Assembly (NCBI GenBank): GCA_022376465.1 | Contig: JACDTU010000013.1 | Location: forward strand, 740,501-804,500 | Length of the DNA stretch: 64,000 nucleotides | Direction of reading: 5' to 3' | Source: Cubamyces lactineus | Lineage: Eukaryota > Basidiomycota > Agaricomycetes > Polyporales > Polyporaceae | Part shown: positions 24,419-35,362 of the stretch, in pieces | Layout of the letters: each line of letters starts with the position of its first letter | Numbering within the stretch: position 1 is the first letter of the stretch | Translations under genes and position numbers: made by a program | The notes under the pieces: model-generated | Database searches by the model: none | What the model saw: only the letters and a program-made list of their open reading frames with translations | Told to the model about the DNA's origin: nothing

Positions 24419-26218
24419 ATGTCGTCGCCAGCGACACATCCGGAGGCCTTCGTGCTACTGCACATTCATGACGTCTCACTGACTGCAGGCAACGCGACGG
24501 AAACAGGGACGCTCGCGCTCGAGTGCGTCACTCTTGCACCTAACGACGACGACAAGTCGACCCCACTCGCGGCGTCGCTCTCTGCTGAGGACCGTTCGCT
24601 CTATCTTGTCTTGCGTCTGAACGCTCTTGAACTCCCTCTTGACCCAACGAAACCGATTTCCGTCCAGGTCGGGCCTGATGGCGGGCGCATATACACTTTC
24701 CAAGCGGCAGACACGCCCGTCGGCGCAGAGCCTGCCCTCATCCGTCTGACTATCCCAATTCCACCGAGGCCCGACGCGCATCGCGCAGAGACCATTGAAG
24801 CGTTCGACCACATCCTCGCCCAATATGCCGAAGTCGAAGGCATCGCGCACGAGCCGCCCACTCAAGCATTCCAGGAAAGCCTAGGGACCGGCGCACCGCA
24901 TGCTCCCGGGGCCAAGCCGGAAGACCTCCGAGGCAAGCTCGTCCTGATGGACGAGGAGAGCGGGGAGGTTGTGGGCGAACTCCCGAGCCGGGTGCACATC
25001 ACGGAGGACCCTGCGCTCGCGAAGGCCGAGAAGGGCAAGGACGGCGAGCCTGCCCCGGTGCTGCTCGAGCTCCCGCCAGATGTGTACGACGCGTATACGG
25101 GGCAGGGGACGAGCGTGGTGCCGTACCATGAGCCGGACTCGGAGCTCGAGGAGGCGAGGGAGATCTTTGTGAAGGCTATTCCGCCCGAGGACCAGGACTG
25201 GATCACGAAGTCGGCGACGTTCATTAGGTGAGTCTGCGCCTAGAGTTATTCCCCAAGATAGGTACGATGGTTGACTGGTTATTGCAGTCAAGCTATTTCG
25301 ACGTCGACATCGATGCTGCTGAGCGGCCTGACGCATGCTGCGGGCTACTACATCCAACATTCGACACCGTCGCCACACGCCTCGGGCTCGCAGACACCCA
25401 AAGATCCCAATGCCCCTCCGCCGCCACCGCCCCCTCGCGCACTCCTACTATTGTCCCACCCGAAGACACATGCGACTCTATCACACGCGTACGCCATCAG
25501 CGGCCAAGCTGTCCGCGTCAGCCAGAAGACCGTGAGTGTCGTCGAGGGCATGATTCGACGCGCCGTCGGTGGACAGGACAAGCCCAAGCCTGCTGCGTCT
25601 TCGCGCCCTGCTCGTCCTACCCCGGCTGCGTCTGCCCCCGCTGTACCGGTCGCGTCCGCATCGACGTCCTTGGCAGACGTTGCTCCACCGCCTTACCCTG
25701 GACTATCAACGTCGCAGGAAGCACTGGACGGTAAACCGCCAATACCCCCTCGACGAGGACCGCCTCCCCCACTCCCGCCGCGCTCGCGAAGCAAATCTCC
25801 TGCACCACCAATAGCCTCACAGCCGCCACCCCAATCCACCGCAAGCAGCACAGCGCCCCTGCCTCCCCCGCGTCCGCTCAAGACGCACGAGAAGCTTCTG
25901 CTCTCCGCGAACCTCGTGCTCGCGACGGTGGACGAGTCGGCGAAACGCATGCTCGACGTCGGCAGCCAGCAGCTCTCCGCGGTCGTGGGCCACAAGTACG
26001 GCGCGGGCGCGGGGCGCACGACGGAGCTCGCGACGCACACGGCGCGGAACGTGACGCTGGTGTATATCGATATGCAGGGCCTTGCGAGGAGGGCGCTGAT
26101 CAAGAAGGCGGGAAAGGAGTGGGTGAAGGCGAGGTTGGGGAGTAGGAGGCATCCGGGGCAGGGGGCGCAGATGGGTGGGGTCGTTGTGGACAAGCAGGAG
26201 GAGAGTGGGAAGCAGTAG
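24419..26218 (+). CDS. Spartin-like senescence-domain protein
   Basis: Two exons, 24419-25227 and 25288-26218; about 579 aa. The start MSSPATHPEAF follows stops in the other frames; an upstream in-frame extension from 24221 looks like leader. Residues of about 1-260 resemble the N-terminal lipid-associated part of fungal spartins. The senescence/spartin domain begins at DWITKSATFIRSAISTSTS, is split by a long Pro/Ala-rich insertion (about residues 310-460), and resumes with HEKLLLSANLVLATVDESAK to EWVKARLGSRR. Spartin-type proteins bind lipid droplets and endosomal membranes. Role by family only. Confidence 0.85.
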
Positions 26219-26484
26219 GTTGTTTGTTGTATGTACGAATGGTACACAGTGGATGAGATGTATTTGTACGAGTTGCAGTGGATCAAATGCGTGACTACGC
26301 ATATATTGGACTCGAAATGGTCATCGTGGTCACTCGTATCCGAGTCTTCGCAGCTTATGCGTATTCGTCGTCGCGAGCGTGTTGGGTGGTGTTCTATCTG
26401 CGCAGAAAGTGTCCAATATAATACACACCATGGGATATATACGACATCAAACAATCCGACCCAACACCCAGTATACAGACAGGA

Positions 26485-27214
26485 TCATATGAGCAGGATC
26501 TCAGGAGGCTAGAGGGCAAGTCATCAGAAAGTTGATTGCGTCTAGGCGAGATATGACATCCACCTACCTGTCCTCTAGTCTCGAACGCAAGCCAGTCACC
26601 CGTGCCGGTAGGTAGTAGGCCCATCGAACGACATTTCCATAGCCCAAGGGCCAATGTCAGGAGGTTGCAAAGGAGGTATGCGATCTTCTGTAGTGGTAGT
26701 GTGCTGAACGACTTAGGTGATGATGATGCTGGCGCAAATGGCGCGAAGGCTAGGAGAAGTCGCTCAACATGAGACGTCTTGATAGAAGGACGAAATGGTA
26801 TAATGACGCACCCAAGTTTATGGACGCAAGGTTCTTGAATGGGCTCGAGAGAAGCATGAAGACGATGCCCATGCTGAATATCTGTACCCCTCCTCCAGAC
26901 ATGTATAGCATGAAGGCCTGCATGGGGAGCGACTTGGCTGGGGATATGGCGAGGTCCCATGCACGCTTCGCCTTGAGCTCTTCATACGACGCAGTGGCAG
27001 CAGCCGCATTGGGTGCCTTGCTTGACTTTGACTTTGTAGCGGCGGTGCGTCAGGGCTGTTAGTGTACAATGCCCAAGCACTGAGGACTGACCGAAGAGAC
27101 GACGGACGCGAAGCCCGGAGGAGGCGGGAGGTGCTTCCACCTGCGTGGTTCACCACATTTGTGAGGACACATCATTATAATTCATGAACAGACAACATAC
27201 TTTGAAACTTCCAT
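26485..27214 (-). CDS. EMC4: ER membrane protein complex subunit 4
   Basis: Five exons: 27214-27201, 27140-27092, 27031-26812, 26749-26568 and 26508-26485; about 162 aa, the usual EMC4 size. Spliced motifs match EMC4: WKHLPPPPGF near the N-terminus, RAWDLAISPAKSLPMQAFML, MSGGGVQIFSMGIVFMLL (first membrane helix), KIAYLLCNLLTLALGL (second helix) and KCRSMGLLPTGTGDWLAFE. The 26485 stop is reached only after a short last exon (PPEILLI). EMC inserts tail-anchored and multi-pass proteins into the ER. No single long frame covers this gene, so it is easily missed. Confidence 0.9.
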
Positions 27215-28250
27215 GTCTTCGGTCTTATAATCTACAAGCCAGCTAGTCGAAGACTGGGTATTGAGTGCAGTCACGAAGCGCGTTGGACGATGGAACGGAT
27301 TCGTGGCCCTTGGCGCTGCGGACCGAAGGAGCGGACGATACCCCTGATTGGGGCCATGTTTGCCACAAAAGCTGCATTTGCCATCATGCAGCGTCAATAG
27401 CGTTGCTTGGTTTCAATTCAGCTCCAACTGCATGAAGTGTCTTGTTGGCGAGTCTTGTTGACGGGGAAGGAGATATTGTACGCATGCAATATTGTTATTA
27501 TGCGTCTCGACACTGGAGAGGGCTCGAGAGCCGTACGAGCGGTTTGAGCAGTAAGAGGAAAATTGTTTTAGTGGGACGACGTCAATCAGAAGAAGCTTAA
27601 AGGGAGAAGATTAATGTGTCAGTGAGAGTAAGCAAGGAGGTTACTGGGATAACAAGAGGTGTTTACTGGGATTGTTAGTGGGAATAGAGTGGCGCATGAT
27701 GAGTTCAGGGCAGGCGTTCTAGAAATGCTGTGAACCGGTCGTCAAGTCCAACCTCGCCCCGGGAGCACGACGCACGTAGTTGGCAGTCGAGACAGTCCGC
27801 TATATTCCTCTGCTCGCCCTCTTCCTCCACCTCGTCTTCCTCGTCGTCCTTATCGCCGACTCGCTGCCCGAACAGCACTCCAGCTCTCTCAGGTTGCTCT
27901 GCTTCACTTCCCGTTGAGCCGCCCGTCCGATCCCGCTTGAGCTGGTGCGATATACATCAATTTATCGCCTACTTTCTCTCGTAACCGCAAGCCGTCTTTC
28001 TTCGCCCAAGCAGCGCTGTACAAGCAAGGTAAGCTATCGCTGAGCCCCGCGGCGGGTCGATTTGGTCGGCGCATTGGCTGTGGTTTATCGCGAGACACGA
28101 CCACGTCAAGGCATGACACGCGAGCGCTGCATGTTTGCGCCGCCTGTCCTGCCGAACTGCATAATCTGGGCCACAGTGAACTGGGTAGCTTACGCACTCT
28201 GCCCTCTTCCAGTTCCGACTCTTTTGCTACTATAGACCTCCCGGAGAGCT
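27215..28250. other. Divergent promoter region of EMC4 and CDC42
   Basis: About 1 kb. A CT-rich stretch (about 27790-27860 and 28195-28240) precedes CDC42, typical of strongly expressed fungal genes. The frame at 27182-27397 on the minus strand overlaps EMC4 exon 1 in another frame and is not supported. Confidence 0.45.
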
Positions 28251-29114
<864 letters not shown>

Positions 29115-29754
29115 CGTGCGGCAGGATGGGGAGCTGGCGACGGCGCTTGCGTGCGCCGGCTGTCGGCGGCGAGACGTCCTCATATCACGACCGTCCAACG
29201 TTTTCACTTCATGTCACGATTCCTTCTGCCTCCCGTCTGTCCAAGATGATGATATATCTTTTCTTACTCTTCAGCCTCCCATCTACCGTGAACTCTACAT
29301 AAATACACCACACATCGTGCGCGCATCCCTCCTTCCCCTGCCTCTAGTAGTTCTCTCGAGCTTATTCGCCGCCACCCTACCTACGACACACTCACCCTTG
29401 TGCTTCTGTCCGCCTAGAGCAGTGCGCGTACGACGGTCCCCGCGCGCGTGTTCTTTTTTGTTAGCGACAGGGCGACATGCATGCACGCGCGCGGAGTCCT
29501 CTCCGCCGCGTCTCATTTTCGGGGCGTGTCTTTTTTCTTCGATTTTCTTTGCCTTTCTCGTTTTAACGCTTCTGTCTTGTTTCAATGTTTGTAGTTCATA
29601 TCGTTTGGAATTGGGTACATGGAGGGATCTAATACCCGCGAGCTAGATGAGGTCCCACATCCCGACTCGATGCGTCTTCGTCGAGTGCCGTTACTGAACT
29701 CGTCTCTGAGCGCACTGAATGGGCGTACAAAACGGGTACCGCTGCCTGCTTCGG
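29115..29754. other. 3' region of CDC42, convergent with mutarotase gene
   Basis: T/C-rich sequence (about 29240-29590) that is probably CDC42 3' UTR. No further gene seen. Confidence 0.4.
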
Positions 29755-30268
29755 TCACGCCGTACCTCCCTCGAACCGGAAGACTTCTTCCAATTCCTAC
29801 ACGGGTGCGCGCATGTACATGAAGCCTATCCCGCACAAGACCATAACAGCATAGCGAGCCTACCTGCCACCACGGGACCGCACCACCGCTGCCCGTCGCG
29901 CCCTCGACGAAGCTCTCCTGCATGCCGTCCGTGAGCTGCCACCAGCGCTGCGTCTGCGGGTCGGCGGCGATGCCGCGCATGTCGGCGTCGTAGTCTGCGC
30001 CGGTGTACTTGAAGTGGGCGACGAGCAGCCGGAGGGGCGGGTAGTAGTGGATGGAGTAGTCGGCGATGTGGTGCCGCGCGAGCGCGGCGAGCACCCCGGG
30101 CCAGACGGCGGCGTGGATCGCTTTGTATTCGGCTTCGTGCTCAGGTTTGAGCTGGGTGCGTTATGACTCATGAGCGGATGTGTGAATGGGTGGATGGAGG
30201 ATCTAGGCGGGATAGGTATGGAGTACCTTAATGATTTGACAAACTCGTTTCGTGTGTGGGATGGACAT
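29755..30268 (-). CDS. L-rhamnose mutarotase family protein
   Basis: Three exons: 30268-30227, 30151-29864 and 29796-29755; about 123 aa, slightly longer than bacterial RhaM (about 104). Family signature: KRVCQIIKLKPEHEAEYKAI, then HAAVWPGVLAAL (catalytic-type His), HHIADYSIHYYPP, LLVAHFKY and ADPQTQRWWQLTDGMQ. It interconverts anomers of L-rhamnose, useful for a fungus degrading pectin. The last exon (ELEEVFRFEGG) supplies the typical C-terminal VFR motif. Confidence 0.88.
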
Positions 30269-30979
30269 CGCGCAAGGGCTGGTCGAGGCAGTGAGATCAA
30301 CGAGACAGGCGAGCTCAGGCTACGCTTTCATCGCTCGCTGCGACCGTGGTACTTAAGCTCAATCGCGGGGAGTGGTTGTGTGACCTTGGAGGATCGCCCC
30401 GCGGTCCGCATGGTCCGTCCCGGGGTCGTTGGAATAGTATACCCTCCAGATAGTACATGAGCGATATCGCGTGCTTGGAGCAAAGCCATGAAGAGTCGCA
30501 GGATGTGCTGGGGCCTGGAGGGATCAAAAGGTGATAGATATGGGGATGTGCATCAGCCGTCAAGCCTCCCAGGGATGATCAAAGCCGCAGCTGGAAGAGT
30601 GTCATCGCGTCGTGCCAGTGCAGGATTCAGCGCAGGCGTGGTCCTCAGAGCCAACGCAGAGACCATTCCAGATCAACCGAATCATGATGGGGACAGGGCG
30701 TCGCTGGCGTATGAAAGCGAGGGGACGACGAGACGAGTGAGAACCTTTCCGACCCACGACGATAGAGAAGCTGCAGCGTACTTGCAAGAGACCAGAAGGT
30801 CGACGATTTGCTGCATTCGGGAACCGCTAGAAGTGGTTTCGAACTCCGCCCGTTACTCGACGCCTCGCTGCCCCGCCACGCCGCCTTCCTCATACCAACC
30901 ACTCGCCCCGCTGCTCGTTCTCCCCCCTGTTCATATCGCATACGCCTTCTTCTTCACGACCTTTATCTGACCATTCGAC
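30269..30979. other. Divergent promoter region of mutarotase and Rab11 genes
   Basis: About 0.7 kb. The last 130 bp before the Rab11 ATG are strongly CT-rich. No gene seen. Confidence 0.45.
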
Positions 30980-32069
30980 ATGGCTGAGGGCAGCAACTTC
31001 GACTACTTGTTCAAGGTGCGTCTGAGCTCGCGCGCCTGCAGATTCGGTGGAGCAAGGGACGGGGTGTTGATTGGTATCTCCATTCTGCGAAAAGGTCGTG
31101 CTCATTGGAGATTCCGGTGTCGGAAAATCGTACGTACATCTCACGCATCATGTGGAAAGCTCGTTCTGACATGTCAATGCCCTCTCCTCTAGTAACCGTA
31201 CGTATTCATATCGGAGAGACGTCTCCTAGGACGGGATCCCTTACGCACACCCCCATGCAGTGCTCTCGCGGTTCACGCGCAATGAGTTCAACCTCGAGAC
31301 GAAATCGACTATCGGCGTCGAGTTCGCTACGCGGTCAATCAACGTAGACGGCAAGACCTTGAAGGCGCAGATCTGGGATACTGGTATGCCCTGCCAATCC
31401 TCGCCAATCGCCTCTGCGTGCATGTCTCACCGCCCCTTCCTCACCCTCTGCAGCTGGTCAGGAACGCTACCGTGCCATTACCGCTGCGTAAGCCCCAGCT
31501 CTCACCCTTCGAGAGGTGGTTCGGTCCGGCCTAATATTGGTTCGGCAGGTACTACCGCGGCGCAGTCGGTGCACTTCTCGTCTATGACATCTCGAAGCAT
31601 GCGACGTATGTGAATGTGACGCGGTGGCTCAAGGAGCTCCGTGACCACGCAGACTCGAACATCGTCATCATGCTCGTCGGCAACAAGAGCGATTTGAAGC
31701 ACCTCCGCGCTGTCCCTACAGAAGAGGCGAAGGCGTTTGCTGGTGCGTTGACCTCGTGCCCCTTCGGCCTATTTTTGTGAATACTGAAGGCATGGTGTAG
31801 CGGAGAACGGGCTCTCCTTCATCGAGACGTCAGCGCTGGACGCATCGAACGTCGAATCCGCCTTCCAGACCATCCTCACCGGCAAGCAGCCGCCCTTCTA
31901 ACCTCATATATCGAGTACGTCTGACTTGGGCGCTGTAGACATCTACCGCATTGTGTCGAGCAAATCGCTCGAGCAATCAGAGGACCCCATCAAGCCCACG
32001 ACCGGCGACACCATCACAGTCAGCCACAGCGTCGACACACCCGCCAACGCCGGCTCGAAGTGCTGCTAG
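30980..32069 (+). CDS. Rab11/Ypt31-type GTPase
   Basis: Eight exons: 30980-31015, 31095-31129, 31193-31197 (5-nt micro-exon TAACC), 31261-31383, 31454-31487, 31549-31742, 31801-31881 and 31939-32069; about 212 aa. Spliced sequence [37 protein letters not shown] is diagnostic of Rab11/Ypt3. Switch I STIGVEF, switch [28 protein letters not shown] and ETSALD are intact; the C-terminus SKCC is a double-geranylgeranyl motif. Intron 7 (31882-31938) uses a GC donor (G|GCAAGC..TAG); reading through it instead gives an early stop. It directs recycling-endosome and late-Golgi traffic. Confidence 0.95.
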
Positions 32070-32757
32070 ATGCCTCGCCGGTGTGGTCGGTCGGTGTGGT
32101 CTTCTCTGGGTCTCCGGTCGGTCGGAGGGGTGGTGGTGAGGCGGGGAAGGAGGGAGCGGGCCGCAAGTGTGTGTTGGCCCTCTCTTCCTGCGTGCATACG
32201 TTTACATATGTGCCTGTGTTGTAATGATTTCTCGCTTTTTTGCACTCTTCTTGCTGTTCTGCCCATCTCGTGTCGCTGTCCCAGCCGCGGCCGTGCGGCG
32301 TGTGTTCTGGATGGTCCGCGTCCGTGCGCGGTGAGGGCCGTTATGCACAGGGATGGTGTATGCTCGGCTCGGTGTTCATTCGTTCGTACTGTACATAGTG
32401 GATCTGCGTAAATAGAGCGCGGGAACAGTTCGTCAACTTCCATGTCGGCGCGTCGGTCTTGTGGACCCATCATATTGTCGTTGAACCACGAAGCGTAGTG
32501 TATGTCCAACTTGAAGATACGCGCAGAACAGAGCGCAGGCAATAGTTGGAGACACACTGCTCGTCCCGAGGGCGACACCGTACGATTCCGTATTCCGCAT
32601 TCCGCATTCCGTAAATAATACAACAGGGCCTCTACGCTGAGAGGGTAAAGAAGGCGAATGTCTATAGCACATAAACCTGAGGTGGCGTCAGTTTCCTTCC
32701 TAGTGCTGCGAGTCCAGACATGAATATTGCTTACTTGTCAAAAATCAAATTGGGTGT
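32070..32757. other. 3' UTR / convergent intergenic region
   Basis: It follows the Rab11 stop and ends at the stop of the minus-strand gene at 32758. It contains a four-copy 7-bp tandem repeat (listed separately). Confidence 0.45.
32584..32611. repeat. Four-copy 7-bp tandem repeat
   Basis: ATTCCGT, ATTCCGC, ATTCCGC, ATTCCGT in tandem; differences are confined to the seventh base. Non-coding. Confidence 0.85.
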
Positions 32758-34129
32758 TCATGGATCTTGCGTTCCTGGTCCAACAGTTTTCTCTGGCGTT
32801 TTCGCGCTTTGTTCAATAGGGAGAGAACTTGAGGGAGGAGGATCTGATGGAGAAGTTGAGGCGGGAGAGCTCTCCGTAGCAGAGGTACTCTTCGCGATGG
32901 AAGAGCTTCCCGCAGCCTGAGAAGAGCTCGATGCCTCAGCATGTTCGAGCGCTCTTCCCGAGACAGAAGGGCTCGATACCTGGGAGCTAGAAGCACCTGC
33001 GTCTGCGAGCACCCTGTCCGGCCGGACCTGTGGCGACCTCGAGAACCGGATGAGGCTCTCCATGTCGGCAAACGACACCGACTCCTGGTGCGTCCTCTCG
33101 TAGTTCGCGGCCGCGGGGTTTCCCTCGCCGCCGTTGTCCAGTTCGACCATGAGGTCGAACACACCGTCGGGCGCGACGCGGATGCCGATCATGCGAAGCG
33201 CGTAGAGCGAGAGACGGCCCTCGCCTTGGCCGAGGGCGAGGTGGGCAAAGGCAGGAGATGGCTCGAGCGTGCTGACCTCCTGAAAGTATGTGTGAGCGTG
33301 TGTGACGGGGTTCAAAGGAGGAGACGGATAAATTAGCGTACCGAGTGGTATTGTGTGAGTATCGCAGTGAGGGCGACGACGAGTTCGAGGCGTGTTATGG
33401 GTCTCCGCGGACGGTTGTGGCCTGCGCGGATGGTCACTAGGATGACCTTCTTGACTTCGTGGTCGGGGTAGGCTGGCCACTTTAATGCTCTAAGTGCTCT
33501 GGCTCTCATCATAACGAGACAGCGCTCCTTACCTTGAGGCGGACCCAAATCTTGTCACCGTAGGACGATTCCACAAAGCATTTGCCTTTGGGATCTTGCA
33601 TTCCGCGCTCGAGCGCGCGCCGAGTAGACAGAAGCATCTTCGCCGGAAGACCCCTCTGCCCACCCTCCGCCGTCATAAATACCACAACCGTAATTGAATC
33701 GCTACCCGACTCGACTTTCACCGGCGCCCGCGCATCGAACAGCTCCAGCTCGTACCGCTTCTGCGCCTCGAACTGGCGCTGCATGATCCCGCGGCGAATG
33801 ATGAGCGCATTGCGGCGGTCGACATAGATCAGCCGCATGCCGTCGAGGCCGAGGTGCCACCGGTCCTGCCGCGTGTGGAAGAAGTTGCTCTCGAAGTCGT
33901 GCGCAGCGCGGTCGAGCCGCCAGCGCGGCGCGTACGGGTACGGGTTGTAGAGCGGGGGCGGATTCGGGCTAGGGGGCTTGCGCGTAGTCTCTGTGCTGCG
34001 CGGGGGCAGCCGTGCTGTGTCGTATGCGAGCGCATGCAGGAGCGAGGAAGAGGAGATGGTCGGGAGCGGCGCTGGGTGCGCGATGGGCGGGAGGTCGGGG
34101 TCGGAAATGACCCCGTAATTCGATTGCAT
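32758..34129 (-). CDS. Hypothetical protein, unknown function
   Basis: Three exons: 34129-33533, 33479-33342 and 33279-32758; about 418 aa. Residues of about 60-270 look folded (WRLDRAAHDFESNFFHTRQD, MRLIYVDRRNALIIRRGIM, VKKVILVTIRAGHNR), probably alpha/beta; the last 130 residues are Ser/Pro-rich and disordered. Intron 1 uses an AAAG acceptor chosen because it alone keeps frame. No family recognised; likely basidiomycete-specific. Confidence 0.7.
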
Positions 34130-34962
34130 GGTTTTACTCGCGCGTACGGAGGGTGGTGGTTGGGAGTGAGTTTAGTGGCACAAGTGTTCTTTGTGCCACT
34201 GAGTATGTACCGCGAGGCCATCGGGTAGATCATGGTGAGCTACTTTCCCTGTATGGAAGGTGTTGTAGATCGTTCGAACTTCGCAAGACGCCTTGTCGAA
34301 AATCAATCAGTGTATGGAGCCCAAGGACTGCTGGTGTAGCAGATGTAGTCCCGGAGGTTGACACTGGGCCGACACTGCGTATTGCCAGCCCGACATATAT
34401 CTGCGGCTCACAGGTACTATCCCCCAGGTATCGTGCTCGTTTGGGCGTGTAAGTCGAACTCTGCCTCTGCCTCTCAGTGTCCTCGAGTCATTCTCTGTTC
34501 TCAAATGCGTCGCTCGGCCACTTTTGCTATCTCCTCGTGTACTTAACGTCTTTCCTTTCTTTTCCCTCTTGTCTAGCTATCCCGTCGCCTACCAGCGAAA
34601 TCGTCTCTGTTCTATCTTCTGTTATGAGAAACAGTACTGACCTACGAGTAAGCCCTTTAGCTTTATTAATCTCTCTTATGTTACTGATCTGTTGTTTCCC
34701 AGTGGCTTCTAACTCTCCCCTCAACCTCGACCCGGACTTCCTCGAGCTGTGCCTTGCCATTAATCGTGCAGTCCGGTCACGCCAAAATGACCGCGGTCCA
34801 GCGTGGTCACAGACCTGGTCTTTTGAAATTAATGAGACTACGGGTATGACACGGGTTATACGGGTATAAGGGCAGTTGGCGGGTATGGACACGGGTTTGG
34901 CCCATGGGTGTCCAGCTGCTGACCCGCACCCGCACCTGCACCCGCACGGGTTACCCGTACCC
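34130..34962. other. Intergenic, with ACCCG-rich low complexity next to the LTR
   Basis: No gene recognised; the 130-aa frame at 34477 has no supporting domain. From about 34840 to 34962 the sequence is an imperfect run of ACCCGY/GGGTRY units abutting the copia insertion point, so the element landed in or beside a low-complexity tract. Confidence 0.45.
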
Positions 34963-35353
34963 TGCGAGGTTACGAGCACGAGCGGGGCGCGGGGGTTCTA
35001 AACAAAAAGTGCTCAGCGTTCGGAAGAGCGAACGATGTATTAGTTAGTTACCTAAACAAAAAGTGCTACACTAATGTCAGATAAGCAATGAATGAAAAGA
35101 ACGTATGGGCCTCACCTCAGCGTTCGGAAGAGCGAACGATGAGGGAGGCGTCGATGGAACGCAAAAGGGATATGGGCGGGCGCGCCATTGATGGCGCGCA
35201 CGCGAGAAGTCTCGATATGGACATCGTCGGTGGCTGAGGTCGATGGCGCGCGCTATCGTGGCGGAGGCGCTTTGACCTCGTACGGAGTGGGATACAAAAC
35301 TAAACGAAAGAATATCTATAAAAGAACGAGTCGGTGAGTACCGTATAACAACA
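34963..35353 (-). repeat. 3' LTR of the copia element
   Basis: 391 bp, direct repeat of 39760-40150. Contains two copies of a GCGTTCGGAAGAGCGAACGA-type motif also found in the other LTR. On the plus strand it carries TATAAAA, opposite to the element's coding direction. Confidence 0.97.
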
Positions 35354-35362
35354 CGCCCCCTC
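35354..35362 (-). other. Polypurine tract
   Basis: Minus strand GAGGGGGCG immediately before the 3' LTR; it overlaps the Gag-Pol stop codon (35361-35363). It is the expected primer site for plus-strand DNA synthesis. Confidence 0.75.

Noticed and set aside
27182..27397. 71-aa Cys-containing minus-strand frame upstream of EMC4
   Set aside because: It overlaps EMC4 exon 1 in a different frame; EMC4 splicing explains the region better.
34477..34869. 130-aa plus-strand frame beside the copia LTR
   Set aside because: No domain and poor composition; it ends in the ACCCG-rich tract.
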